NCBI GenBank assembly: GCA_964650965.1
Contig: CAZYYO010000031.1
Location: forward strand, 1-29,426
DNA length: 29,426 nucleotides
Source of the DNA: CAZYYO01 sp964650965
GTDB lineage: Bacteria; Bacillota; Clostridia; Lachnospirales; Lachnospiraceae
Direction of reading: 5' to 3'
Both the position numbers and the translations under genes were made by a program. This document shows, in pieces, positions 14,507-22,285 of the stretch. The notes beneath the pieces are model-generated. The model was not told where the DNA came from and made no database searches. It worked only from the letters and a program-made list of their open reading frames with translations. Each line of letters opens with the position of its first letter. Position 1 is the stretch's first letter.

Positions 14507-17122
14507 ATGAAAGCAATTCGATTAAGAACCGCAGGAATGGATTGTCCCTTAGGGCTTGACATCACAAGCCCCAGATTAACCTGGAATTGCGAGGGTGAGG
14601 GGAAGCAAAAAGCATACCAGGTCATTTGCAAAACAGCTGACCAAATCATCTACGATACCGGCAAAGTGGAGAGTACAAGTATGCATTGCCAGTATCAAGG
14701 AACAGAGCTTACCAGCAGACAGCATGTGGGCTGGCAGGTAATCCTGTGGGATGAGCAGGAAAAAGAAACCAAATCCCAGGAGTCCTGGTGGGAAATGGGA
14801 TTGATGAAGGAAGAGGACTGGAAGGCTCATTGGATTACAGGGGTAGATAATGACAAACAGGAACGTTTGCCGGCAGATTATTATTGTAAGCAGCTTTCAC
14901 TTCCGACAGAAATCACCAAGGCAAGACTTTATGTAACGGCACTGGGCGTATATACAGCAAGAATCAATGGAGAGGTTGTAAGTGCAGTACTGGCACCAGG
15001 AACAACAGATTATGATAAGCGGCTTTACTATCAAACCTATGATGTTACCAACCAGCTGCAGCAGAAAGCAGAGCATACGCTGGAGTTAACTGTTGGAGAT
15101 GGCTGGTACAAGGGAAAGCTGGGAGCCAATCAGAAGGAATATTTCTTTGGTAATCAGACGATGGTGCTGGCGCAGCTGGAGGTTACAGATGCCCAGGGAC
15201 AGGTTCATGTCATTGGAACGGATGATTCCTTTGATTATTGTAATGATGGTCCTATTCGATTTTCGGATTTAAAGGATGGAGAGATATATGATGCCAATAT
15301 GACCCCTTCCTACTCCATGAAGGCGAAGCTGGCACAGGAAACAAGAATTCCCCAGGCAAGTAATGCACCTCTCATTGGAGAACATGAGGAGTTTCAGGGA
15401 CAGTTTCTGGTGAGCCCATCTGGAGCAAAAATTCTGGATTTCGGGCAAAATATTGCAGGCTATATTCGTTTTACCACCCAGGCACCTAAGGAGAGCAAGA
15501 TTCGTATCCGAATGTTTGAAGCCTTAGACCATGGGGAGTATTCAGATATTTCCCTAAGCTTTACCCAAGGCAATGTGGAACCGGTGAAGCAGGAAATCTG
15601 TTATATAGCGTCTGGAAAAAAAGAGACCTTCCAGCCGGAGTTTTTCTACAGTGGATTTCAGTACGCATTCATTGAGGGATTAGACCAGGTAGCTCCAGAG
15701 GATTTTGTTGCAGTTGCTGTGTATTCCAATCTGGAGTATACCGGAACCTTTTCCTGCTCTAACCCCATGCTGAATCAGTTTGTTAGTAACACCGTCTGGA
15801 GTATGAAGGGAAATTTTGTAGATATTCCTACAGACTGCCCCCAGAGAGAAAAAGGTGGCTGGACCGGAGACGCACAGGTATTCTGCAAGACCGCTACATA
15901 TCTGGCGGATACCCAGGCATTTTATCGGAAATGGTTAAAGGATGTGCAAGATGAGCAGCACAAGAATGGACTGGTGGAGGATGTAAATCCAAGGGTAGAG
16001 CATCCAGGAGCACCTAACAGTGTACCTGGCGGCAGCACAGGCTGGGCAGATGCAGCAGTGATTATTCCCTATACCTTGTGGAAAGAAACGGGAGACAATG
16101 GGGTAATCCTGGAGAATCAGGAGCTGATGCTGGGATGGATGAACTATATTATGGAATTGTGTCAGGATAAATCCATGTTCTCACTTCCAGAAGATAATCC
16201 GCTTAAGGGTATCTATGCAGCCTGTACTCTGCCAGAATCTCCATGGAATGCCTACATCCCAGAGTCTGGATTCCACTGGGGAGAATGGTGTGTGCCGGAA
16301 TCACAGGAACCACCGGAGTTTGATTCCTTCTTCCAGCTCCTTCGTCCCAAGCAGGAGCTGACCTGTGCATATGTACATTATTCCATGACCCTGCTGAAGG
16401 AGATGCTTGTAGCCATTGGCAATGAGAAGCTGGCCAACCAGTGTGAGGAGTATATCCATGGAAGCTGGATGGCATATCATACACATTGGGTGCAGGATGA
16501 CACCATTCATACCGGTCATATGGCAGAACTGGTACGCCCTTTGGCATTAGGCCTTTTAGATGAGAAGCAGCAGGCAAATGTAGCCAGAGCATTAAATGAG
16601 ATGGTGATTAGCAGAGATTACAAGGTAGGAACCGGGTTCCTGTCCACTCCATTTGTACTTCAGGTTCTTGCCGAAAATGGTTATCTGGATACGGCATATC
16701 GTATGCTGGAAAATACCCAGGCTCCAGGCTGGCTTGCTATGGTTGCCCAGGGAGCTACCTCTGTGTGGGAGGATTATGAATGCTATGACCAGAATCACAC
16801 GCCCCTGCCCCATTCCTTTAACCATTATTCCCCGGGAGCTGTATGTGGATTCCTCTTTGATACCGTGTGTGGCATCCAGGTTGTGGGAGAAAATCAACTG
16901 AAGCTTACACCCCAGCCAGGAGGCACATTAAACAATGCCACGGCATCTGTTATGACAGCCTATGGTCCGGTTACCAGCAGCTGGGAGAAGCTGGAGAATA
17001 GAATTTGCTACACCTTCCAGATTCCTGCAAATGTCTCTGCAACAATCACTCTGCCGGATGGAACGACCAGGGATATTGAAAATGCCGGAGTATATACCAT
17101 GGAACAGGAAATCCGTAATTAG
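14507..17122 (+). CDS. GH78 alpha-L-rhamnosidase, first paralogue
   Basis: 871 aa, the usual GH78 size, with N-terminal beta-sandwich domains, the central (alpha/alpha)6 barrel and a C-terminal beta domain. The acidic signature TDCPQREKGGWTGDAQ carries Asp443, Glu448 (likely general acid) and Asp455. Glu755 in TSVWEDYE is the likely general base. LDFGQNIAGYIRF is a typical rhamnosidase N-terminal-domain segment. It hydrolyses terminal alpha-L-rhamnose from glycosides. No signal peptide is seen, so it works in the cytoplasm on imported substrate. RBS GGAGGAGG precedes ATG 14507. It is a single-gene unit between the divergent AraC gene and the GH31 promoter directly after its stop. It is homologous along its whole length to the second GH78 gene (23754), but the two differ enough to suggest different linkage or aglycone preferences. 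Confidence 0.95.
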   Translation: MKAIRLRTAGMDCPLGLDITSPRLTWNCEGEGKQKAYQVICKTADQIIYDTGKVESTSMHCQYQGTELTSRQHVGWQVILWDEQEKETKSQESWWEMGLMKEEDWKAHWITGVDNDKQERLPADYYCKQLSLPTEITKARLYVTALGVYTARINGEVVSAVLAPGTTDYDKRLYYQTYDVTNQLQQKAEHTLELTVGDGWYKGKLGANQKEYFFGNQTMVLAQLEVTDAQGQVHVIGTDDSFDYCNDGPIRFSDLKDGEIYDANMTPSYSMKAKLAQETRIPQASNAPLIGEHEEFQGQFLVSPSGAKILDFGQNIAGYIRFTTQAPKESKIRIRMFEALDHGEYSDISLSFTQGNVEPVKQEICYIASGKKETFQPEFFYSGFQYAFIEGLDQVAPEDFVAVAVYSNLEYTGTFSCSNPMLNQFVSNTVWSMKGNFVDIPTDCPQREKGGWTGDAQVFCKTATYLADTQAFYRKWLKDVQDEQHKNGLVEDVNPRVEHPGAPNSVPGGSTGWADAAVIIPYTLWKETGDNGVILENQELMLGWMNYIMELCQDKSMFSLPEDNPLKGIYAACTLPESPWNAYIPESGFHWGEWCVPESQEPPEFDSFFQLLRPKQELTCAYVHYSMTLLKEMLVAIGNEKLANQCEEYIHGSWMAYHTHWVQDDTIHTGHMAELVRPLALGLLDEKQQANVARALNEMVISRDYKVGTGFLSTPFVLQVLAENGYLDTAYRMLENTQAPGWLAMVAQGATSVWEDYECYDQNHTPLPHSFNHYSPGAVCGFLFDTVCGIQVVGENQLKLTPQPGGTLNNATASVMTAYGPVTSSWEKLENRICYTFQIPANVSATITLPDGTTRDIENAGVYTMEQEIRN

Positions 17123-17130
17123 AAAGCCTG

Positions 17131-17159
17131 TTGTGAATCTCTCAGGAAAGTTCTATAAT
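17131..17159 (+). promoter_or_regulatory. Sigma-A-type promoter for the GH31 operon
   Basis: TTGTGA (17131-17136), a 17-nt spacer and TATAAT (17154-17159). It begins 8 nt after the GH78 stop, so the GH31 operon has its own transcript. TTCTATAATAAATATAA here nearly matches the GH3 promoter. Confidence 0.55.
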
Positions 17160-17169
17160 AAATATAAGT

Positions 17170-17199
17170 AATTCCCCTGAATAAAAATTCCAGGGAATT
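17170..17199 (+). promoter_or_regulatory. Inverted repeat in the GH31 leader
   Basis: AATTCCCCTG (17170-17179) and CAGGGAATT (17191-17199) pair over 9 bp with one bulged C. The element lies just downstream of the predicted start of transcription and 38 nt before the GH31 ATG. It could be a repressor operator or a leader hairpin; a small CCC-AGTA-GGG hairpin follows. Confidence 0.4.
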
Positions 17200-17237
17200 G
17201 TTCTAATCCCAGTAGGGGAACGCAAGGAGGAAGCAGT

Positions 17238-19175
17238 ATGATACGCAAATATGATTTTGGGGAACATTATGATACACAGGCCGTGGTTGTTTCGGTAGAA
17301 AATGGGGATACACTACCATTTTTTACCATAGATGAGCCTGAAGGCAAGAAGATATTTACAGGGAATCTGGAGAAAGAAGATGCTGTTTATGGTCTGGGGG
17401 AGACCACAGGCAAAATTAATAAGCGGGGTCAAAAATTTATCAGTTATAATTCAGATAACCCCAAGCATCGGCCGGAGACATTATCTCTTTATGCATCCCA
17501 CAATTTCATTGTCATTGATGGTAAGAAGCATATGGGATTCTTCTTTGATACCCCAGCTCGTGTTATCTGGGATTTAGGCAATACCTCACCAGATGTGCTG
17601 CAGGTAACCTGTGACCGCAGTGTTACGGTGTATGTGGTAGAGGGCAGCAGTGCCTTGGATGTAACAAGACAATTCTTACAGGTCATTGGAAGAAGCTTTA
17701 TTCCTCCACTGTGGGCTTTTGGATTCGGACAAAGCCGCTGGGGATACAAGAACGAAAAGGATATTACGAAGGTAGTACAAAAGCATCAGCAATCTGATTT
17801 TCCATTAGATTATGTATGCATGGATATTGATTATATGGAGAAATTTATTGATTTCACCATTAACGAGAAGCGTTTTCCACAGTTTCAGCAGTATGTAGCG
17901 GATATGAAGGAACAGGGGATTCATCTGGTTCCTATTATTGATGCAGGCGTTAAAATTGAGCCGGGAAATGAAACCTTTGAATCGGGTGTAAAAAACGGAT
18001 ATTTCTGTAAGGACAAGGATGGACAGGAATTCCAGGCTGCTGTATGGCCTGGACTGACACATTTCCCAGATTTCTTTCAGCTAGAGGCAAGACAGTGGTT
18101 TGGACAGCATTATCATGTCCTGACAGATAAGGGAATTGAAGGCTTCTGGAATGATATGAATGAGCCATCCATTTTCTACACCAACAAGCGTAAGCGGGGA
18201 GGCAAGGTGGATGTACTAGAGGGAGAAGACAATAACTTCCAGCCGGGTATCCGCATTTGCGACTACAAGGATTTTTATCACAAGATTGGTGATAAGCAGG
18301 TAGTACATCATGATGTACACAATGTTTTTGGATATCTTATGACCAGAAGTGCCAGTGAGGAATTAGAGAAGCTGTTAGATCACCGCTTCCTGTTGTTCTC
18401 CCGTTCGTCTTATATTGGAGCACACCGCTATGGTGGAATCTGGACCGGAGATAATACCTCTAGCTGGGATAATCTGAGAATGAATATCAGGCAGATGCCT
18501 TCTCTTAATATGTGTGGATTTCAGTTTTGTGGTGCAGATACCGGAGGCTTTATGGGTAACACCAATCGGGAGCTGCTGCTTCGCTGGTTAGCATTTTCTG
18601 CATTTACCCCATTAATGAGAGATCATTGTGCGAAATATTTCAAGAATCAGGAATGCTATCGTTTTAAAGGCAAGGAGGATTTCCAGAGTATTCTCACCCT
18701 GCGTTATCGTATGCTGCCATACCTGTATTCCGAATACATGAAGGCCGTTTTAAATCAGGATATGTATATGAAACCACTGGCGTTTGTATATCCAGAGGAT
18801 CAGATGGCCAAGAAGGTAGAAGACCAGCTGATGGTTGGTGAGAATCTGATGATTGCACCTCTTGTGCAGGAAGGACAGAATCAGCGTCAGGTATATGTTC
18901 CTCAGACCATGACCATGGTGAAATATGATGGACATGATTTCTCCTGCCAGAAGGTGGAGAAGGGTAACATAAGCATTACAGCAGAGCTGAATCAGGCGGT
19001 ATTCTTTGTGCCGGAAGGTAAGGCGGTTCCGATTGGAACACCATGTAAGAACACACGGGATATGAAGCATCAGACCTTGAAGCTTTATGGAGATGGTGAT
19101 TCCTATGAGCTATACCAGGATGATGGATTGACCAGGGATTACGGTAATCAGCATCTGGCTACATTAACGAAATAA
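17238..19175 (+). CDS. GH31 alpha-glucosidase, cytoplasmic
   Basis: 645 aa with strong resemblance, from memory, to the characterised Blautia (Ruminococcus) obeum GH31 alpha-glucosidase, including its beginning (MIRKY) and the SHNFIVIDGKKHMGFFFD segment. The nucleophile is Asp306 in GFWNDMNEPSIF and the acid/base Asp405 in GIWTGDNTSSW. Trp168 in GQSRWGY is at the position where that family tunes alpha-1,4 versus alpha-1,6 preference. The C-terminal segment GDGDSYELYQDDG is the usual beta domain. It releases glucose from non-reducing alpha-glucosides, probably isomaltose- or maltose-like, or alpha-glucosyl decorations. The nucleophile motif is of the alpha-glucosidase type and not that of sulfoquinovosidases. 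RBS AAGGAGG precedes ATG 17238. The HIT gene starts 19 nt after its stop, so they form an operon. Confidence 0.94.
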   Translation: MIRKYDFGEHYDTQAVVVSVENGDTLPFFTIDEPEGKKIFTGNLEKEDAVYGLGETTGKINKRGQKFISYNSDNPKHRPETLSLYASHNFIVIDGKKHMGFFFDTPARVIWDLGNTSPDVLQVTCDRSVTVYVVEGSSALDVTRQFLQVIGRSFIPPLWAFGFGQSRWGYKNEKDITKVVQKHQQSDFPLDYVCMDIDYMEKFIDFTINEKRFPQFQQYVADMKEQGIHLVPIIDAGVKIEPGNETFESGVKNGYFCKDKDGQEFQAAVWPGLTHFPDFFQLEARQWFGQHYHVLTDKGIEGFWNDMNEPSIFYTNKRKRGGKVDVLEGEDNNFQPGIRICDYKDFYHKIGDKQVVHHDVHNVFGYLMTRSASEELEKLLDHRFLLFSRSSYIGAHRYGGIWTGDNTSSWDNLRMNIRQMPSLNMCGFQFCGADTGGFMGNTNRELLLRWLAFSAFTPLMRDHCAKYFKNQECYRFKGKEDFQSILTLRYRMLPYLYSEYMKAVLNQDMYMKPLAFVYPEDQMAKKVEDQLMVGENLMIAPLVQEGQNQRQVYVPQTMTMVKYDGHDFSCQKVEKGNISITAELNQAVFFVPEGKAVPIGTPCKNTRDMKHQTLKLYGDGDSYELYQDDGLTRDYGNQHLATLTK

Positions 19176-19194
19176 AAAAATGAAGGAGACAGAT

Positions 19195-19617
19195 ATGATG
19201 AAAGACCAGCATTGCGGATATTGTATGAGAGGCGACCTGTTAGAGGAATTTGGAATCTACATTTGTGACTTAAGAGTCAGCTCATTGATTCTATTTAAGG
19301 AGCAAAGCAAGCCAGGAAGATGCATTGTGGCATATAAGGAGCATGTGAGTGAACTGGTAGATATTACCCCGGAGGAACGGGCACTTTTTATGGAGGATAT
19401 TGCTCAGGCAGCCAAGGCTGTTCATAAAGCATTTCATCCGGATAAGGTAAATTATGGTGCTTACGGAGATACCGGCTGCCATTTGCATATGCATATTGTG
19501 CCTAAGTATCAGGGCGGCGACGAATGGGGAAGTACCTTTGCTATGAACCCTGGCAAGACCTATCTTACCCAGGAAGAATATGAGAATATGATTGCTAAGA
19601 TTCAGGAGAATTTATAG
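19195..19617 (+). CDS. HIT-family nucleotide hydrolase/transferase-like protein
   Basis: 140 aa from ATG 19195, chosen because AAGGAG ends 6 nt upstream; a codon at 19180 lies before that site. The histidine triad is His96-Leu-His98-Met-His100 followed by IVPK, with the usual NYGAYGDTG just before it. N-terminal Cys7 and Cys10 (HCGYC) may bind zinc. HIT proteins hydrolyse or transfer nucleotidyl groups, for example AMP from AMP-amidates or dinucleoside polyphosphates. It lies between GH31 and YhcH genes in one transcript, 19 and 29 nt from its neighbours. How a HIT protein would serve glycoside use is unknown; removal of nucleotide-linked by-products is one guess. Confidence 0.9.
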   Translation: MMKDQHCGYCMRGDLLEEFGIYICDLRVSSLILFKEQSKPGRCIVAYKEHVSELVDITPEERALFMEDIAQAAKAVHKAFHPDKVNYGAYGDTGCHLHMHIVPKYQGGDEWGSTFAMNPGKTYLTQEEYENMIAKIQENL

Positions 19618-19646
19618 GAATGGTGTCAAGAGGAAGGGAGAACCGG

Positions 19647-20087
19647 ATGAAAGATTTAAATGAAGTAAAGAAATTATCTCAGGAAGCATATGATTTCTTA
19701 ACAACCAAGGACTTAACTACCGTAGAGGTTGGCAGATATGATTTGGCAAATGGCGTGTTTATTAAGGTGCAGGAGTACCAGTCCAAGCTGTATGACAATG
19801 CCAAGTTCGAGGCTCATAAGAAATATATTGATATTCAGTATATTGTCTCAGGGGAAGAGCTGATGTATGAAATCTCTGTAGATGAGATTCAGGAGAAGGG
19901 CTTATTAGCAGAATATAATCCAGAGAAGGATGTATTGTTCTATCATGATGATGATAGAGCCCGTAAGAATCTCATCCGGGCAGGTGAATTTATGATTTTC
20001 ACACCACAGGATGCCCATAAGCCTGGGGTAGCAGTGTCAGAGCCATCACAGGTGAAGAAGGTACTGGTGAAGATTCCAGTGAAATAG
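19647..20087 (+). CDS. YhcH/YjgK/YiaL family protein (EbgC-like)
   Basis: 146 aa from ATG 19647; AAGGGAG lies 6 nt upstream, while an in-frame ATG at 19620 has no RBS. The family pattern is clear: FEAHKKYIDIQYIVSGEE in the first half and FTPQDAHKPGVAV in the second, giving the metal-binding Glu/His set of this cupin-like DUF386 family. Members occur with sialic acid, beta-galactoside and pentose genes and are thought to act as sugar anomerases or epimerases, or as helper subunits as in EbgC. Here it follows GH31 and HIT genes, so a role in handling a released hexose is likely. The exact reaction is not known. Confidence 0.9.
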   Translation: MKDLNEVKKLSQEAYDFLTTKDLTTVEVGRYDLANGVFIKVQEYQSKLYDNAKFEAHKKYIDIQYIVSGEELMYEISVDEIQEKGLLAEYNPEKDVLFYHDDDRARKNLIRAGEFMIFTPQDAHKPGVAVSEPSQVKKVLVKIPVK

Positions 20088-20161
20088 AGACAAGTGTTGC
20101 AAAGGAGCCACGGATACAGGATTAACAGTAGTTCTGTTGCAGTGGAGAGGAAGGAGAGATT

Positions 20162-20908
20162 ATGTTAGAAGCAAAAGATTTCAGAGCAAGAGCGAGAGAG
20201 ACCTTACGAGGAAATTGGGGCCCGGCAATTCTGGTGTGCTTCCTGGCAGTGTTGCTGGGTGGAATCGGCAGTGCAGATATTATTAAGGTGAACTTTGACA
20301 CCAGCCAGGGATGGACCGTACAGTTCTTTGAATACTTTAAGTACAGTGTGAGAGAAATGTCCTTTTTGACGGGAAATGTTTCTCTGCCTATCGTGGGAGC
20401 TTTGCTGCCGGGATTGGTGCAAATGGCAGGAATATTGGCAGTTGCACAGTTTTTCATTGGTGGAGCAGTACAATTAGGTGTTTGTAGCTACTTTATCAAA
20501 AACGCCATGGGTCAGAATCCGGATTGGAAAGAGGAATTTTCTTATTTTCAATACTTCGGGAAAGCACTGGCACTACGGATTGTTACCAGCATCTTTATCT
20601 TCCTGTGGACATTATTATTGATTATTCCAGGAATTATTGCAGCATACCGATACAGCATGGCTTCTTATATCCTGGCAGAGAATCCACAGATGGATTTTAT
20701 GGATGCTATTCGTCAGTCTGGTGAAATGATGGACGGACGCAAGGCAGACAAATTCTGGTTGGATCTTACCTTTATTGGATGGGAAATTCTGGGACTTCTG
20801 GCATTTGGATTGGGCTTTATCCTGTTGAATCCTTATGAGAAGGCAGCAGAAGCACATTTCTATCTCAATGCCAAGACAGAGGATGCCAGAGGTGGGGATA
20901 ATTTATAG
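20162..20908 (+). CDS. DUF975 family integral membrane protein
   Basis: 248 aa with RARETLRGNWGPAILV at the N-terminus, about four to five hydrophobic helices, and the family's C-terminal FIGWEILGLLAFGLGFILLNPY ending in a soluble tail. This matches DUF975 (PF06161), a Firmicutes membrane family without known function. The RBS AAGGAGAG is 4-5 nt before ATG 20162. It lies 74 nt after the YhcH gene on the same strand, so it could be co-transcribed. Its last 6 nt overlap the convergent AraC stop. The gap 20088-20161 holds no clear promoter or terminator. Confidence 0.85.
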   Translation: MLEAKDFRARARETLRGNWGPAILVCFLAVLLGGIGSADIIKVNFDTSQGWTVQFFEYFKYSVREMSFLTGNVSLPIVGALLPGLVQMAGILAVAQFFIGGAVQLGVCSYFIKNAMGQNPDWKEEFSYFQYFGKALALRIVTSIFIFLWTLLLIIPGIIAAYRYSMASYILAENPQMDFMDAIRQSGEMMDGRKADKFWLDLTFIGWEILGLLAFGLGFILLNPYEKAAEAHFYLNAKTEDARGGDNL

Positions 20909-22150
20909 ATAGGTATCCCGATATTTCTTCGGTGTCATGCCACAGGATTTGCGAAATACATTTTGAAAATAAGCCTGGGAGGAAAACCCAAGATGCTCAC
21001 TAATATCTGCAACGGATTTGGTGCTTGTCTTAAGGTACTCCTGGGCTTTTTCTATTTTCTGTTCCTGAATGTAATGGTTTAGACTTTTGCCCGTTTCATT
21101 TTTGAAGCGAGTGGACAGGTGAGAGCGGCTGATAAACATGGCAGCTGCCACATCCTGGGTTTTGATTGGTTCATTGATGTGGTTAGCAACGTAGCTGATA
21201 ATCTGACGCAGAAAGGCAGATTGGGTGTCCCCTAGACGGATGTGGGCTACCTGGGTGGCATAATCCATTACCATATGATGCTGCAGGTTGAGAATCTGTT
21301 CCACGTTGTTGAATTTCTCACAATGCTGTACATAGGCGTCGCTGAGGCGAAAGGCTTTTTCTGCTGGGATACCACCGGAGATAGCGGCTCTTGATGCTAA
21401 GGTGACCGTGGTAATAAATATATTTTTCACCTGACGAAGGTAGGAGTCTGCCATCTTTCCAGATTGCCCGGAGGAAGTGTTTTGAAATAATAGCTCTAGT
21501 TTATTAACATCCCCGGCAGTAATCAAAGAAAGCATTTCCTGCTCGAAATCTAAGGTATCATGTACCTGGGTACTGTGGTAATCAGGAGACATTACATTGG
21601 TCTCTTGTTTTAGCTGAGCCATCATTTTCTGGGCATCACTGGTGACAGGAGACGTTATGTTTTCCTCTCCAAAAATGTGGGCTTTTTGATCCGCAAAATC
21701 CCATAGGGGAATCTGAGAAATCTTAATACGCTTTCTTTTAATATAAAAATGCATCAAGCATAAGAAATGAAGAAATAAATCAATAGGCATAGGGGTAATG
21801 TTCCGAAGCATCTGTTCATATTTCTCCAGATAATTCTGTTTGATTCCCAGCAAAAACATGAACTCCCGAATCTGCTGCCGGTCTGGAGGAAGCTGATAGG
21901 TGGGACCGATAATAATGGTATAGTCCTTGTCATGGAGAATGCCATAGTATTGATAAAAGGGAGTAATGTAATAGCTGGTATCCTGAGGAATTGACAATAA
22001 TTCCTCCAGATAAAGGGATGCAGGGTCCATTTGAAAAAAAGACTGAAAATCCCCATAAACCATTTTCTTTCCTTGATACAATCGTACGGGAATACGGGAA
22101 ATATTGGAAATATTTTCGCAAATATACTGGTAATCGTCTAACGTCATCAT
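20903..22150 (-). CDS. Large AraC-family regulator with N-terminal sensor region
   Basis: 415 aa. Residues about 313-415 are the AraC DNA-binding domain, with TQDVAAAMFISRSHLSTRFK and the second motif GFSSQAYFQNVFRKSCGMTPKKY. The N-terminal ~300 residues form a separate sensor region that I do not recognise as a named domain; it contains Tyr-rich and helical segments and shows no transmembrane span. The RBS GGAGG lies 5 nt before ATG 22150; the second Met at 22147 is an alternative. It is divergent from the symporter-GH78 operon at 22286, across 135 nt with direct repeats, so it most likely activates that operon when its glycoside is present. Its stop overlaps the convergent DUF975 gene by 6 nt. 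Confidence 0.88.
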   Translation of the reverse strand: MMTLDDYQYICENISNISRIPVRLYQGKKMVYGDFQSFFQMDPASLYLEELLSIPQDTSYYITPFYQYYGILHDKDYTIIIGPTYQLPPDRQQIREFMFLLGIKQNYLEKYEQMLRNITPMPIDLFLHFLCLMHFYIKRKRIKISQIPLWDFADQKAHIFGEENITSPVTSDAQKMMAQLKQETNVMSPDYHSTQVHDTLDFEQEMLSLITAGDVNKLELLFQNTSSGQSGKMADSYLRQVKNIFITTVTLASRAAISGGIPAEKAFRLSDAYVQHCEKFNNVEQILNLQHHMVMDYATQVAHIRLGDTQSAFLRQIISYVANHINEPIKTQDVAAAMFISRSHLSTRFKNETGKSLNHYIQEQKIEKAQEYLKTSTKSVADISEHLGFSSQAYFQNVFRKSCGMTPKKYRDTYL

Positions 22151-22201
22151 GCTGTCCTCCTATGAATCGCTGCCTATCAACCTGTAAAAGATAAAACAAT
22201 T

Positions 22202-22254
22202 TTATAATAAATATGATAAATTTACAATAAAGATTTGAAAACACAACTTATAAT
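22202..22254 (+). promoter_or_regulatory. Symporter-GH78 promoter region with direct repeats
   Basis: TTATAATAAATA (22202-22213) and TTACAATAAAGA (22222-22233) are direct repeats 20 bp apart, suitable for an AraC-type dimer. A -10 candidate TATAAT is at 22249-22254 inside CACAACTTATAAT, the same string as in the aldolase promoter. A second TATAAT lies at 22203-22208. No consensus -35 fits either. Confidence 0.42.
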
Positions 22255-22285
22255 TGCCTTAAGAAAAGTAAAACTGGAGGTAATT

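Noticed and set aside
17238..19175. GH31 as a sulfoquinovosidase, with the isomerase-kinase-aldolase genes as a sulfoglycolysis route
   Set aside because: The nucleophile motif is GFWNDMNEPSIF, as in alpha-glucosidases; there is no transaldolase, sulfolactaldehyde enzyme or sulfonate exporter, so sulfoquinovose use is not supported.
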